A stretch of DNA of 64,000 bases from Lineolata rhizophorae (lineage: Eukaryota; Ascomycota; Dothideomycetes; Lineolatales; Lineolataceae), in the NCBI GenBank assembly GCA_010093515.1, contig MU001672.1:1-64000 (forward strand), given 5' to 3'. Shown piece by piece: positions 1-10,692 of the stretch. Position 1 is the first letter of the stretch, and every line of letters begins with the position of its first letter. Both the position numbers and the translations under genes were made by a program. Under the pieces are notes generated by a model. That model was not told the DNA's origin and did no database searches. It saw only the letters and a list, made by a program, of their open reading frames with translations.

Positions 1-636
1 TACTCTGCCAGCTACGGACAAAGCATAGCCGCCTCAACAATGACCTGGCAAGAACAAAGGCCGTAGAATCGACTGACTGCGAATGTGGACCTAGAAGGGA
101 AACGGTCCGACACTTCTTGTTCGAGTGTACCAGATGGACAGAACAACGGAAACCGCTGGCAGAAGTGGCAGGAGACCGGTGGGGTGACCTCTCATTTTTC
201 CTGGGGGGAAGGACAGAACGGAAGACAGCGAAAGGAGAATACCTGGACGGACCATCCAAATCCTGGAAGCCGGATATGGAGGTAGTCAACCAAACAATAC
301 AGTTTGCCCTGGCCACCGGACGACTCGAATAATAGAACCTCCCCAACAACTAACTCTGGACGATGGCGAGCTGGCCGGCCGATATCCCGATGGCCAACAC
401 TTGAGAAGTCGCTCTCGATGGGACCAGAATCTGGAGCAAAACAGGTAGGTACGGATAATAGACAATGAAGGGAATGGTCAAGGCCAGAGCAGAAGCCCGG
501 CAGTATAAAGGAGTGGACCGAGAATGAGACGATGGACAGAAAGTACTCAGCGTTCGCACTAGCGTAAATCTCGTAGAGCAGCTTACCGGGCCTATTGGCA
601 CCCGAGGCGTAAGAATAATCAAATCAAATCAAATCG
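1..636 (+). mobile_element. 3' end of a Tad1-like LINE (non-LTR retrotransposon)
   Basis: An open frame enters the window at base 3 and runs to a TAG at 330-332. It encodes the last 109 residues of a LINE polyprotein. The start (QLRTKHSRLNNDLAR) resembles the end of the RNase H or post-RT region. It is followed by a CCHC-like knuckle, CECG..RETVRHFLFEC, that is characteristic of fungal Tad1-clade LINEs. A short 3' UTR follows, and a tail of AATCA-type repeats at 617-635 is the usual 3' signature of these elements. Only the 3' end is visible and the body lies outside the window. The visible reading frame is intact, so this end is not strongly decayed. Assignment to Tad1 rests on the knuckle and the tail and is an inference. 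Confidence 0.8.
617..635 (+). repeat. AATCA pentamer tail of the LINE
   Basis: Four consecutive (A)AATC units mark the likely 3' terminus of the LINE copy. Fungal LINEs often end in short A-rich repeats instead of a pure poly(A). Confidence 0.7.
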
Positions 637-2532
637 ACCCTGCATGAATCATCCCTACATTGCCGCCATAGGGCTGGCGATGACTGGTTAGTGTGATTGC
701 AAGACTTCAAACGTCGATTACCGTTGTTCTATGTACATTTAAAGCCCTAAAAGCCTAGTGCTGAAGCTGTGGTGGAAGAGCTCGACCCTATCGCGAAAAG
801 AGGCCCTCCTCCTCTAGGCGCGACGTTGGCGACAAGGCTGGTATTTTTTCCAGTGGCCGCTGTTGGAAGGTAGAGAAAGACCCGTAGCATCTAGCGCAAG
901 CATCACTATATAGATAACTAGATGTGGGAAGATTTTGTCCTACTTTGAAGTTGAGGTACCCATGATTTTTCTCGCTACGGTGTGGTTCTCGCTACGCAGT
1001 GGGGGATGTTACATACCATTTGAATTTATTACGTTACTGTCTTTTAAGCCCTTCCAAGCTGGCACTCATGGGGTGCTTCAATTTATCTATATGGAGGAAA
1101 GTTAGTATCTAATTCAGTATATCTCAGCCTTAAGCTATATGGTATATTCAACAGCAGTATTACACAAACTCTGTAGTCGTTGTTACAGATTCCTAGTTCT
1201 AGTAACGTTGGAGCTTGACCTTTCTGGCACTTATTACTGTCTACCGGAAAGTACCCTCCAGAATTCTTATAGCAAACTCCAAGCGGTTTTAAACGGTTTA
1301 GTCGACGTAGAAAGCGTCAATCAAAGGTTTAGGAGCACCACTAGCTAGTCCCCAACTTCTGCGTTGCTGTAGAGAAGGGTGAGGGTGGAAGGCCTCGAAA
1401 TTTGAAGCCAGATTCGCTGAAGGCCACTGGCGGAGCCCGCACAAGACCAAATGAGCCACCATCAGAGCACGCCACGGGTGGTGAGCATGAGTTCGTGCTC
1501 GAGAAAAGGCTTCATGTTAAAACGGTTAGATGCAGGGACACAGATGTCGTAAAGAGAAAGGCTAGCAGAAGTAGAAAATGCACATTTGGAGATCCTTGAG
1601 ATGGCAATCAGAGAGGCTCCGACCAAAGTAGGAGAAGAAAGAGAGGAGACCATGGATAGGTAGACAGAAAAGGACAAGCAGCATAGGAGTCGCACGCAGT
1701 ATATTAAGAGGTGTATTCTGTTATACAACGAAAGGCGTCTATACCCTTATATAGGCCTCTATTCCTGGTTATAGGGGACAACAATCCTGTTCTGACTTTG
1801 TCTTCACGGACAAAAGACTCACAGCGTAGAATAAGGTGTAGGTCAGCCCTTGATGGCATGACATGTCCTAAAATAGGTGTAAGCGTTATATAGAAGTGCT
1901 TTTAAACCATTGTCGGCCATCAAGTTCCCAAGCTTTGATTTAATTAAGCGATCAAAAGATTAAGAGATCGACCAGTGCAGGGCTTATGCTTAGGCACTAG
2001 TTGACTCAGTTGAAGCTCGAAGGTAGGAACTAGATCTAGGTGATGCCTGCCCTACACGTAACAGGGATGCAACCTATTTTTCCCCATATCTCGTGCATCG
2101 TTCCAGGATACAGAGGGAATACTGCAACTATTCGAAAAGACTTCTTAGATTAGATTAGCAGGCTTCTCAAGCAAAGAGAAGGATCGGCTTTAGGCTTTTC
2201 CTTCGCGCCTAAACATTTCTATAATGTTGAATCATGATACTGACATACTATTTACATTCAACCTTATAGTGTCCTATCTAAGCCACCAAATCCCAAAATG
2301 TCGTAAACTGTACTTCTCGCACCACGGTATACACACCTGGATATGTAGACATCGGCAAGATCGAAGTGAATTACAGTAACTCCGCTCGATAACAGTATAT
2401 ACGAGAAGATCGCCCATAGGAAATAGCGGCAGACGAGAAAACATTGAGGAAAGAAAGGAAAGAAGGAAATTACGAAACTCTTCAACTCCCCTCCTCCAAT
2501 CCATATCCCGCCTATCTTAGCCTTCCGCATCT
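637..2532. other. AT-rich gene-poor stretch, probable repeat relics
   Basis: No frame here resembles a known protein. The sequence is richer in A/T and TA steps than the genic DNA further right, which suggests old repeat DNA altered by repeat-induced point mutation. A fragment at about 1400-1600 keeps an open frame of 65 codons without recognisable content. I see no RNA gene. Confidence 0.45.
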
Positions 2533-3147
2533 CTAGAAACCCCTCTCCGCATCATATGATCTCCTCCTCTCCATCTCCCCTATTTCACATTCATTCCCAC
2601 TTCTATTCCGTCCCCCCGATTCCCCACCAACTCCATACCCGTCACCCCCCCTCCTCACCTCCTCATCCCCATACACAGACTCCTCTCCGTCACTATCACT
2701 CTCCCTTCTATCCCTCACCTCGCCCGGCGTCGGATGCAGCGGGACCAACCGACTGCCATCCGCGCGCGTGTCCTGCCCAAGCGTGCCGCGACCCTCCTGG
2801 TAGCCCGGGGCGCGAATCGTCGGCAGGCTGGACGACGACGACGCCGCGGCGCGGTGCGCGACGAGCGGCACCTTGGCGGCGCTCCTGGCCGCGGCGCCGC
2901 CGTCGTCGTCGGCCTCGGCCCGGGCGTAGTACAGGCTCTTGTGGTAGGCGGGGTCGTGGGGCGGGCGGGTGCGGGCGGCGCGCTCGCGGCACCGGCTCAC
3001 GATGGTGATGGCGCCGATGCAGAGGGCGAGGAAGACGTAGGCGCCGAGGACGGAGATCGCGGCGATGGTGGCGGCGCGGGTGTTTGGCGTTGCGACGAAG
3101 GCGGAGGAGGATGGGGGAGGTGATGAGGAGGATGTTGGGGTGGCCAT
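2533..3147 (-). CDS. Small single-pass membrane protein, hypothetical
   Basis: Intronless frame of 204 residues. The N-terminus is a Ser/Pro/Thr-rich stretch of about 25 residues. One hydrophobic segment follows at about residues 26-50 (ATIAAISVLGAYVFLALCIG is its core), then a basic stop (SRCRERAARTR). This suggests an extracellular N-terminus and a cytosolic tail. The tail carries a PPHDPAYHKSLYYARAE segment, acidic and Ser-rich patches, and ends in an Arg-rich SYDAERGF. The layout resembles many uncharacterised fungal membrane proteins with a short O-glycosylated-looking ectodomain. I do not recognise a family. The methionine chosen is the first in the frame and directly precedes the Ser/Pro region. 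The gene is isolated: LINE relics lie downstream and 3.6 kb without a gene lies upstream. Confidence 0.6.
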   Translation of the reverse strand: MATPTSSSSPPPSSSAFVATPNTRAATIAAISVLGAYVFLALCIGAITIVSRCRERAARTRPPHDPAYHKSLYYARAEADDDGGAAARSAAKVPLVAHRAAASSSSSLPTIRAPGYQEGRGTLGQDTRADGSRLVPLHPTPGEVRDRRESDSDGEESVYGDEEVRRGGDGYGVGGESGGRNRSGNECEIGEMERRRSYDAERGF

Positions 3148-6100
3148 GAGGGTCGATGAGGGGGAGGGTTGTAGGAGTGGTCGGTAGAGGCGTGGAAGTT
3201 TAAACAGAGTTTATGGTCCGGTTTGTGTAACGATTATTTGGGCTGGACGAGTCTGTGATGCTCGCCGATGCTGCGATATACCGCTATATAGCGAGGTGGT
3301 CGCCGTGCTCCCGAGTTTGTTCGTTGCCTGTTGATAGTTTTGCGCCGAGTCGATGTCACACTCAAACTTGGCACACGTCCAGTCAGTGGCCCACGTCGTG
3401 TCGTTCTGACTTAACCAAGCGTCTAAGAAATCGTCGTAGGTATTGGAGTTGCAAACAAAGTTAAAAGTACACTGTCAAATGACAGGCGGGTATACTGAGA
3501 GCAGTCGCACTGAACGCACACAAAACGGAAAGGACAGGAAACACCAGGCGGAACAAGCAGCCAGCCCGCTGCGCACTCGAGATAAAAGAAGCAGAACCCA
3601 AGAGCTGAGAGAATAGAAGCCTTCTATTCGTGCCGCCCCGCTCTCCCCAGAATGTACTCATCTCAGTTCTCTTGACTCCGCCCTGCATAACTAGGTCGCC
3701 AAGCTCTGCGAGTCAAACCTCTCGCATCAAATCACCGCCGCCCGCCCAGCAAAAGATGCCGCGAGCGGTGCACAAGAAGCAGGCAGACGCCTCAGCCGCA
3801 TCGCGTGAGCGCCCGCATCGCGCGCTCACTTGTGGTGGCTAAGACGCGACCAGACCTACCTGCTAGCCGGCCCGTTAGATGTTTCCATTGTCGGCGCGCG
3901 GCGGCGAAGCCCGGTGCGAGCAGCCATTCACGCGCGTGGAAGCATAAAAGCTCGAGAGGAGAGCGCGGGAAGAAAAGTTATTCTTGACTTCATAGGGTTT
4001 TCCTCTGGGCGAGGCGCGAGTAGTCTAAAGCCTTGTAGTAGCTATGTCGTGGGGCGGCGGCATCCGAAGGTTGTGCGGGCATCGCAAGCAGGGGAGACGA
4101 GTGAGGGCGCGGCCAAGAAAACGTGCGTCGGTCGCAGCGGTCGCGATTGGAGCGCCCGAGAAGTTGATGCGATTACCTGATGTACGGTACATTCAGCGCT
4201 GGTGCGTTGCGGGTTAGCCTGTTGTTGTGCGTCTGAAGGGCGGCGCATCACTGCACGCGGTCGGCACGTGGTGAAGGAGTCCAGGTTGGAAGTCTGGTCG
4301 CGCTTCCGCGGGATTCTCGATGGCTGTCACACCAAGTGCTGCACGCACTACATACTGTGTGAAGGAGCAGCGAGAAGGAACAGCAGCGCAGGGCGCCAAG
4401 TCCATGGGCACGCGAGCGCGACATCCTTCTGGCAATCTTCGGTGCGGAGAGCTGAGGCGCGTCGCTTGGGGCTAAGGCGGCGGTGCGGCTGAAACTCCAA
4501 TATTCTCACGGGCCATCGGCAGGGCCGGGCGTGCAAAGAGAAGGCTTGAACCCTGAATGATGTATGCTGCTAGCAACAAGGCGGGTGAGCATTAATCGTC
4601 TTCTTGTTTTTCGTTTTTACTATTTCTCGACTCCTGGCGTCGCTAAAGTCGCTTCTATGAATAGGAACTCGCTTCGTGCCAGCGCTGGCGTTGGTGCACT
4701 CTCGCTACTAAACGTTGTCAAGCTGCTAAAGCCTCCCTCTCGTTTCTGGGGTCCCTTGGCTTGCAATGGTGTCAAATAATAACCGGAAGACGAAGGGGTC
4801 TGGTGTCGTGGATAGCGTACTAAGGCTAGCACTATGACCAGATCGGGGGTGGTATTTTGCGCGCCTTACTTTTGCGCTCGGAAACTCAACTCTAGATCGG
4901 AGCCAATTGTTCCTAGGAACTTGCAGGAGAAACACCGAAGATTCGACTCGAAGCCTGGAGCCGGGGATAGATTTCGGGTCTTCCGTTGCGCAAGGGTCAG
5001 CCTGCTCTCAAGCTCAATAATGAACACACCAGCACGCCGACCTCCCGCTGTTGTCCATTTGCATTGAATGGAGATCGTGAGCCGCCATCGCATCACGAGC
5101 TTACCACGTAAACATGCTCGAGCTGTCTTTCCAGCATGCCAGTTTTAGGACCCGATTAGTCCGTCCTACGTACGTAGTACAGCTTGGAACGCATCTCCGC
5201 GGGGTAGCTGTTCGATCAACAGGCGCTAGCCCGAAGCAGGTTTGAGCGCTCTACTAGGCGGGAATTGCGAATGGTTGGCGGACTCAAGACTCGACTGGAG
5301 GCAAATTCCCGGCGGTATTCGGGAATATTGGGAGCGGATGTAATTTTAAACGGGATCGACGGAAAACCAATTCCAAAGAGCGCGCATGGAGCGGCACAAT
5401 AAAAGAGCGCAGATAGTGGCTCGACGGCGGCATGGTCCTCTCGAAACCTGCTCAATCGTGGGCGGTGTCGCTGTAGCGGCACTGAACAGAGATGCGCTGC
5501 TCTATGGCCGGTACGAAACGCCCCGCTGTGCTTGAGCACCGTTCCGGAAGGTCGAATGTGCAGTTCGCAGTCTTCGATCTGCAGCATACCTCTCGGCCGG
5601 CATGTCCATGCTCGCTAACGGGCAACGGTGCCGCAAGATAGATGCGTAAAGAACAGTTTGTCGGGAGAAGATTGGCCTAGATTCTTGTGAAATCGCACGT
5701 AGTTGTGGCAGACCACAAGAGCTGTAGGTAGAACACTGAGTCCTAGAACACTGAGCACTGATTGGAGGGCAACGGGTCGGTTAACGCTGCTGTTCCGCGC
5801 GCATATCGAGCAATTCCTGACGATGAAGCTAAACCGGAAAGAGTAATTTGGGTTTCCCATCGGATCAGTTTGCTCTCAGTTACAGTTGCATACGGAGTAC
5901 CGGGTGCCGCCCAACGACGCTACGGGCTGTCCTACGGCGGAAAAGTTTACTGAAGCACCGTCGTCAGAGAGCGCTCTTCTTCTCGTGGCGGTCGTCTCGG
6001 GCCGTGCGTTCATCTATAGGGGGATCCCTTGCAGGAAATCATGCAGGAGGGGGCAGCACCTCACGACGAACCGGCCTACATAGCCCTAAAGCTTGCATGC

Positions 6101-6764
6101 GGAATGGCGCTCGTGCTGCCGACCGGCTTCACACGTGGACCGTCCGGCCAGCGGCTTTGGGGACGGGGGAGAAATGGCAGTCAACAGGCACATAGATGGC
6201 CCGTCTTACTGAGACGCCAATATTAAGCCCATGCCGGGTCCCGGCGCGCACCAGCCGCGCGGGTGGCCTGACGTCATAAACGCATGCTTTGTCATCCGCC
6301 CGTCCGCGTACCCCCCGTTCATACATAACGTGCCCCGACAGTCCAACTCTCCCACGTCAAGGCCAATCAACCACCCGTCTACACCGCCGTCCACAGGAGC
6401 ATCCGAATCTGTAAGTGCAGCGAGAGCAGAGATATTGCAACTGTCCGTTCCCCGCCTGCAGCCCAAATCTCAGACGGGAGGCCTTGAAACCGGCCTCGAC
6501 AAATAGCCGACGACGGGGTTCCTCCCATCACGACGGCGCCCGTGTGCTAACGCCCTTGCCCGGTCCGCTGCACTACCGTCAGTGCGTTGCCGCCGAGTAA
6601 GCCCAAAAACGGTCTGTGCTAAGCTGCCGCTATCCCGCAGTTCCCTACAAGGCAAAGAGATCCCAGATCGTGGCTCTTCGTGTTCTGTTCAGCTTTTGCT
6701 GATCCCCCCAAGACAACCCGCTTACCGAGCGTACAGTCCCCCACCCACCGCCACAACCGCCGCC
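3148..6764. other. Gene-free GC-rich intergenic region
   Basis: Many short overlapping frames occur in all directions, as expected from GC-rich DNA, but none has recognisable domains, coherent splice sites or codon bias. A TACGTACGTA palindrome lies near 5166-5178. The right end (about 6600-6764) is the leader of the I78-type gene. I see no RNA gene. Confidence 0.5.
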
Positions 6765-9738
6765 ATGCCGCTCGTCGTCCCCGGCATCAACTCCAAGGAG
6801 TCCGGCAGCAACAAGGCAGCCGACTGGCAGAACCAGCTCATGGGCAAGAAGATAGGGGAGGAGCACGGCACGACGGTAGGTCGCTCTCCTGCTCCGTGCG
6901 CACTCCCCTTCACTTTCTTTGGTCCCTCTGTTCCCGCTCCCCTTCTTTGGGCCCGCCTGGACATTTTGGGATCCAATTATTCTGCATCTCCGCCACTGAA
7001 GTCGCTTTAAACTTTGGTCGACCCCCAGCTACCACTAAAAACCCCCTTGCCCCGTCTGCCGCCCATTCGCCCCCCTTCCTTGCCCATCCCAAACGGCGCC
7101 CGCCCGCCAATCTGGAGTTCCATCTAGCGCCTTGCATACGGCGTCTAATGACGGACGGCACCGCTCCAATTGGGTGCTCCGCCCGTCCTTGCAGGCGCCT
7201 TCGGGTCCGGCGCCCGACGGTCGACGACCGTGGCAGGGGGAAGGAGGGTGCACGCGTGCGTGCGTGAGCACAGATGTTTTTCCACGGCCGGCTGGCCATG
7301 CCTTGCGCCATCCCGTCCATCCACATACGAGACCGTGCATCGTGGGGCCTCGAGGGGCCGGGCACGGACTACGCTTTCCCAATCTCCTGCAGAACCTGTC
7401 TCCGTGGACCTTCCCGCAGGGCCGTCGCCGCAGGGCCAACAGATGCGACAGGGCCTTCGTGCCCTTTGCTCTTGAGTGCGGCTGTAGACGTGCGCGTGCG
7501 GCCTTGGACCCAGGTCTCTGGTTTGCGGAAATTATTGGCCCGTCGCGTCGCCCAGTGTCCCTCGGTGCAAGGCCGGCCGGATAGAGTTCTCACATGCCAT
7601 GTGGCAACGCAGGCCGGGGGAGGGAGAGACTTTAGCGTGCTGCAGTTCAAGTCTTGGGCCCGCAGAACGAAGTGCGCTGGAGAGACGCAGCCCTTCAATC
7701 GGTCAATCAACCTGTTAGTCGGTTGGTTGTGTTGCGCCGGGCCATTACCGCAAAGTAAGGGCTCGAGACCGTTTGGGCGCTAGAATGAGATGGGGCTGAG
7801 GCCTGAGCGATACTTTACGTACCTAGAGTCTAGAGTGTTCTCCGCGAATCTCGATCAAAAGGAACGGCAGAAGGATCCTACCTAGGTCGGCCGACAGCCG
7901 GGTGAGCGCGGTGCGGTAGCTCAACAGCTTGTGCTGGCCCGGACCTGTGGGTCGCTAGATGCTGCTGTGTGGCCAGTCCCTGGCGATACGAAAGCGGGCA
8001 TGGCGTCTGCCCTTGCCTCCCATCTCACAATCTCTCTAAGAACAATACTCCGTAAAACTACTGACGAATGTCTCTCCGTCTTATGGGACGGGAGCGTGTC
8101 GGCACGGGCCCCTATGAAGCCGGACGGTCAGTGCGTCTTCAAATGAGACCAGGACTCTGCGGCTTTGGCACAATCTCGTCCATTACAGCGCATACATGGA
8201 GGCCCGCACTCCGGACGCATGTGGCTTCGGAGTTCAGCCCCAAAAGCCCCACATGGCGCAGCGCGGGCGGTGGTCGCAACGGTTTGGAAAAGACGGCGGC
8301 GGCATCGTTTCCGCGGCAGAGGTGTGGTGAGAAAGAGTCGAAAGCTTAGACAGGGCGCAACGAAGGAACACGGAATCGCCCTGTAGCGAAGAGTCTGTGC
8401 GCTGGCGCGCGACACCCACTCCCCTGTGCGGGACCCCTTTGGTGCCATCTGAGCCTTTGTTCCTCGTCCTGGCCCTAGCCCTCTGTGCTCCTTCCATCGA
8501 TCGAGAGAACGACTGGGCCCGGTACGTTGCCGTTAGGGCCTTCGGCACTTGGAACGGGGCCTGGTCGGGGTGTGGACAAGCCACCCATGCAAGCAGCGAG
8601 CGACACTGCAGAGCCATGCGTCCATGCCCTATGTGCTCGGCTCCTTTCTGGCCTCACAGACGCACTTTCTCCGGCTTGCTCCCCTAGCTTCTGCGCGTTC
8701 CGCACTACCTTGGTCGAATCGTAATGGGTCGGGTCGACGCACGTCTGTTTGGCGCCCGTTGTCTTTGCAGGGCTGCGTCTCGTCCTGCCTGAGTCCTTCC
8801 AGTCCCCTGCCCCGCACGGAGCTTCGAAGTTACCAAAAATTGCTCTGCCTAGCCCGAGCCACTGCTGCGGAAATGATTCGCCTGAATCGCACAACGGGAC
8901 AGTAAAAATGAAAACACAAGAATTGCAATCCTTGAACCTTGGTTGAAAATCGCATTGCAGGGCTGACTGACTGACCGACTCTTTCTTCGCTCCCGCCTTC
9001 GTGCGATGCAGACCTTTGCTCGTAAAGACTTGCCGGAGACGCACCGCGTGCTCAAGCCAGGCGACATGGCGACGGCGGATCACAATCCTGACAGGTGAGT
9101 TTAGTGCTTGCGCCTTTTTTCTTTTTTTTTTTTCTTTTTTTTTGTTCCCCTGCGTTTCTGTCTCTATGTAGTTGTATGTCCGTATCGATACCGTTCTGTT
9201 GTCGATCTGAGTCGACCTACATATGTACGGAGCACCTACATGCCTATGCCTAAAAGAGCCAAGCCAAGCCACACAACAGCACATCCTGTTCCTTCCAAAG
9301 TACCTAGATGTTCCTTCCCGCCCCGCCCAGATTCGAATCCTTCCCGCTTGCGCCTTCGCTCCGCACTGGCCGCCTAGTCCGAATTCACTACCGCTACTCC
9401 ATAGTACCTAGCCGTCAGCCATTCTCCCCGTTTCCTCCGTCACACTCACGGTTGATTATTGAACGGCTAAACCCACTTTGTACACACTCATCCCTATTTT
9501 AAACCCACCTAGTTGTCATGCACGCTTAGTGCCAGCCTAGTCCGAGCTTGTGGGCACACTCATCTTCCGATTCGTCGGTCCAGTTCATTGTTTCCTTACG
9601 GAGTAATTCCATACAACCCCCCCTCCCCCTTTCAATCCTTTGCTAACTGATTCGCGCGCACGCGCCTCCAAATGAAACCGCAGACTCAACGTCCACGTCG
9701 CCGAGGACGGTACGGTGACCAATGTCAAGTTTGGCTAG
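6765..9738 (+). CDS. Inhibitor I78-family small protein (protease-inhibitor-like), three exons with long introns
   Basis: Exons 6765-6875, 9012-9094 and 9684-9738 give about 82 residues. The start is MPLVVPGINS, the middle is TFARKDLPETHRVLKPGD, and the end is DHNPDRLNVHVAEDGTV...FG. The C-terminal DxNPDRL.V...DGTV pattern is that of the I78 inhibitor family (potato-inhibitor-like fold, small cytosolic inhibitors of serine proteases). There is no signal peptide, so the product is presumably intracellular. Phases match (0, then 2), donors are GTAGGT and GTGAGT, acceptors are GCAG and CGCAG, and a GCTGAC branch-like site precedes exon 2. The oddity is size: intron 1 is 2136 nt and intron 2 is 589 nt, against the usual 50-150 nt. 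Family call and exon joins are fairly secure because the joined protein reads like known fungal members from end to end. The function is inferred from the family. Confidence 0.82.
9114..9141 (+). repeat. Poly(T) tract in I78 gene intron 2
   Basis: A nearly uninterrupted T run with two C interruptions lies about 20 nt after the intron 2 donor. It is low-complexity sequence with no sign of an element around it. Confidence 0.6.
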
Positions 9739-10692
9739 GACGCCCGACTTCCAGTCCCGCGCTCGTTGGCTTGGAGGCTTGCTTGTCTGAGGCGAGACTT
9801 GAGTGCAGGGGGGCGGCCGCTTGATTGGTTGGTTGTAGCTGTGCGAGTTTTACGTGTGTGTATTAGGTCTCAGTTTTTGAGATCTTCCGGATTGTGCTTG
9901 GCTGTGTGCTCCACGGAGGCGGATCGATGGATCCACAGTATACGAGTACAAGGTCCGACAAGGTTGATCACGTTCGGCCTCCATTTGGGGTGTTGTTTCT
10001 CGCGCTTCGTGGCTCCAATTTATTTTTGCTCGTGAAGTGTTTTTCTACGTTGCGTGAAGCGACGACATATCTGAAGAAAAAAAGACGTGAAAGACCAAGA
10101 CGAAATAGGCCGGACTTTTTTCTCTGCTTTGGAGGAAATCGAGCGTTGCCAATTGAAACAAGCATTTCCGTGAGAAAGGTTTTTCTGAACGTGGATCGGA
10201 AAACCCGCGAGATAGAAGTATAATAGCAGATGAAAAATGAGATTGAACGAGATTACCCAAGAATCGCTTTCTCGCACCCTCCCCTCCAAAACCGTTTCCC
10301 AGCAGCGAAGAAAAAACACCACCATGCAAGACCGGATACAAATGACAGTAGCAGCAGCAGCTAGCAGGCATCCCCGCCCAACGCGTCGCGATGAAAACCA
10401 CAAAAAAAAAAAGGGGGGGGGAGGAACCGTACGTAGCAGGAGTATATAGGAAACAAGACGCAGGAAAAAAAAAAAACTCCCAAGAAGCCGCACGAACGAA
10501 AAACGCCCCCCTTCCGGCCCCCGTCACCGCGACTAGAAAGCACGGCCGCGACTCCCCCAAACCTTGACCATACAGACCCGAACTGAGCCGAACCGAGACC
10601 CTCACCAGGAACCAAGACACAAGTTCCAACGGGGGAAAAACAAAAGCAAAAAAAAAAAAAAAAAAATAGACACCACCTCCCTACCTCCCTAC
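9739..10692. other. Convergent intergenic region, no gene seen
   Basis: This lies between the I78-type gene (+) and the regulator (-) and should hold both 3' UTRs. It contains several A-runs (about 10402-10425, 10465-10478, 10650-10668) and no recognisable coding or RNA feature. Confidence 0.5.

Noticed and set aside
7274-7783. 169-codon frame inside I78 intron 1
   Set aside because: Overlapping frames of similar length exist on both strands here. No domain or signal is visible, so it looks like GC-rich chance openness.
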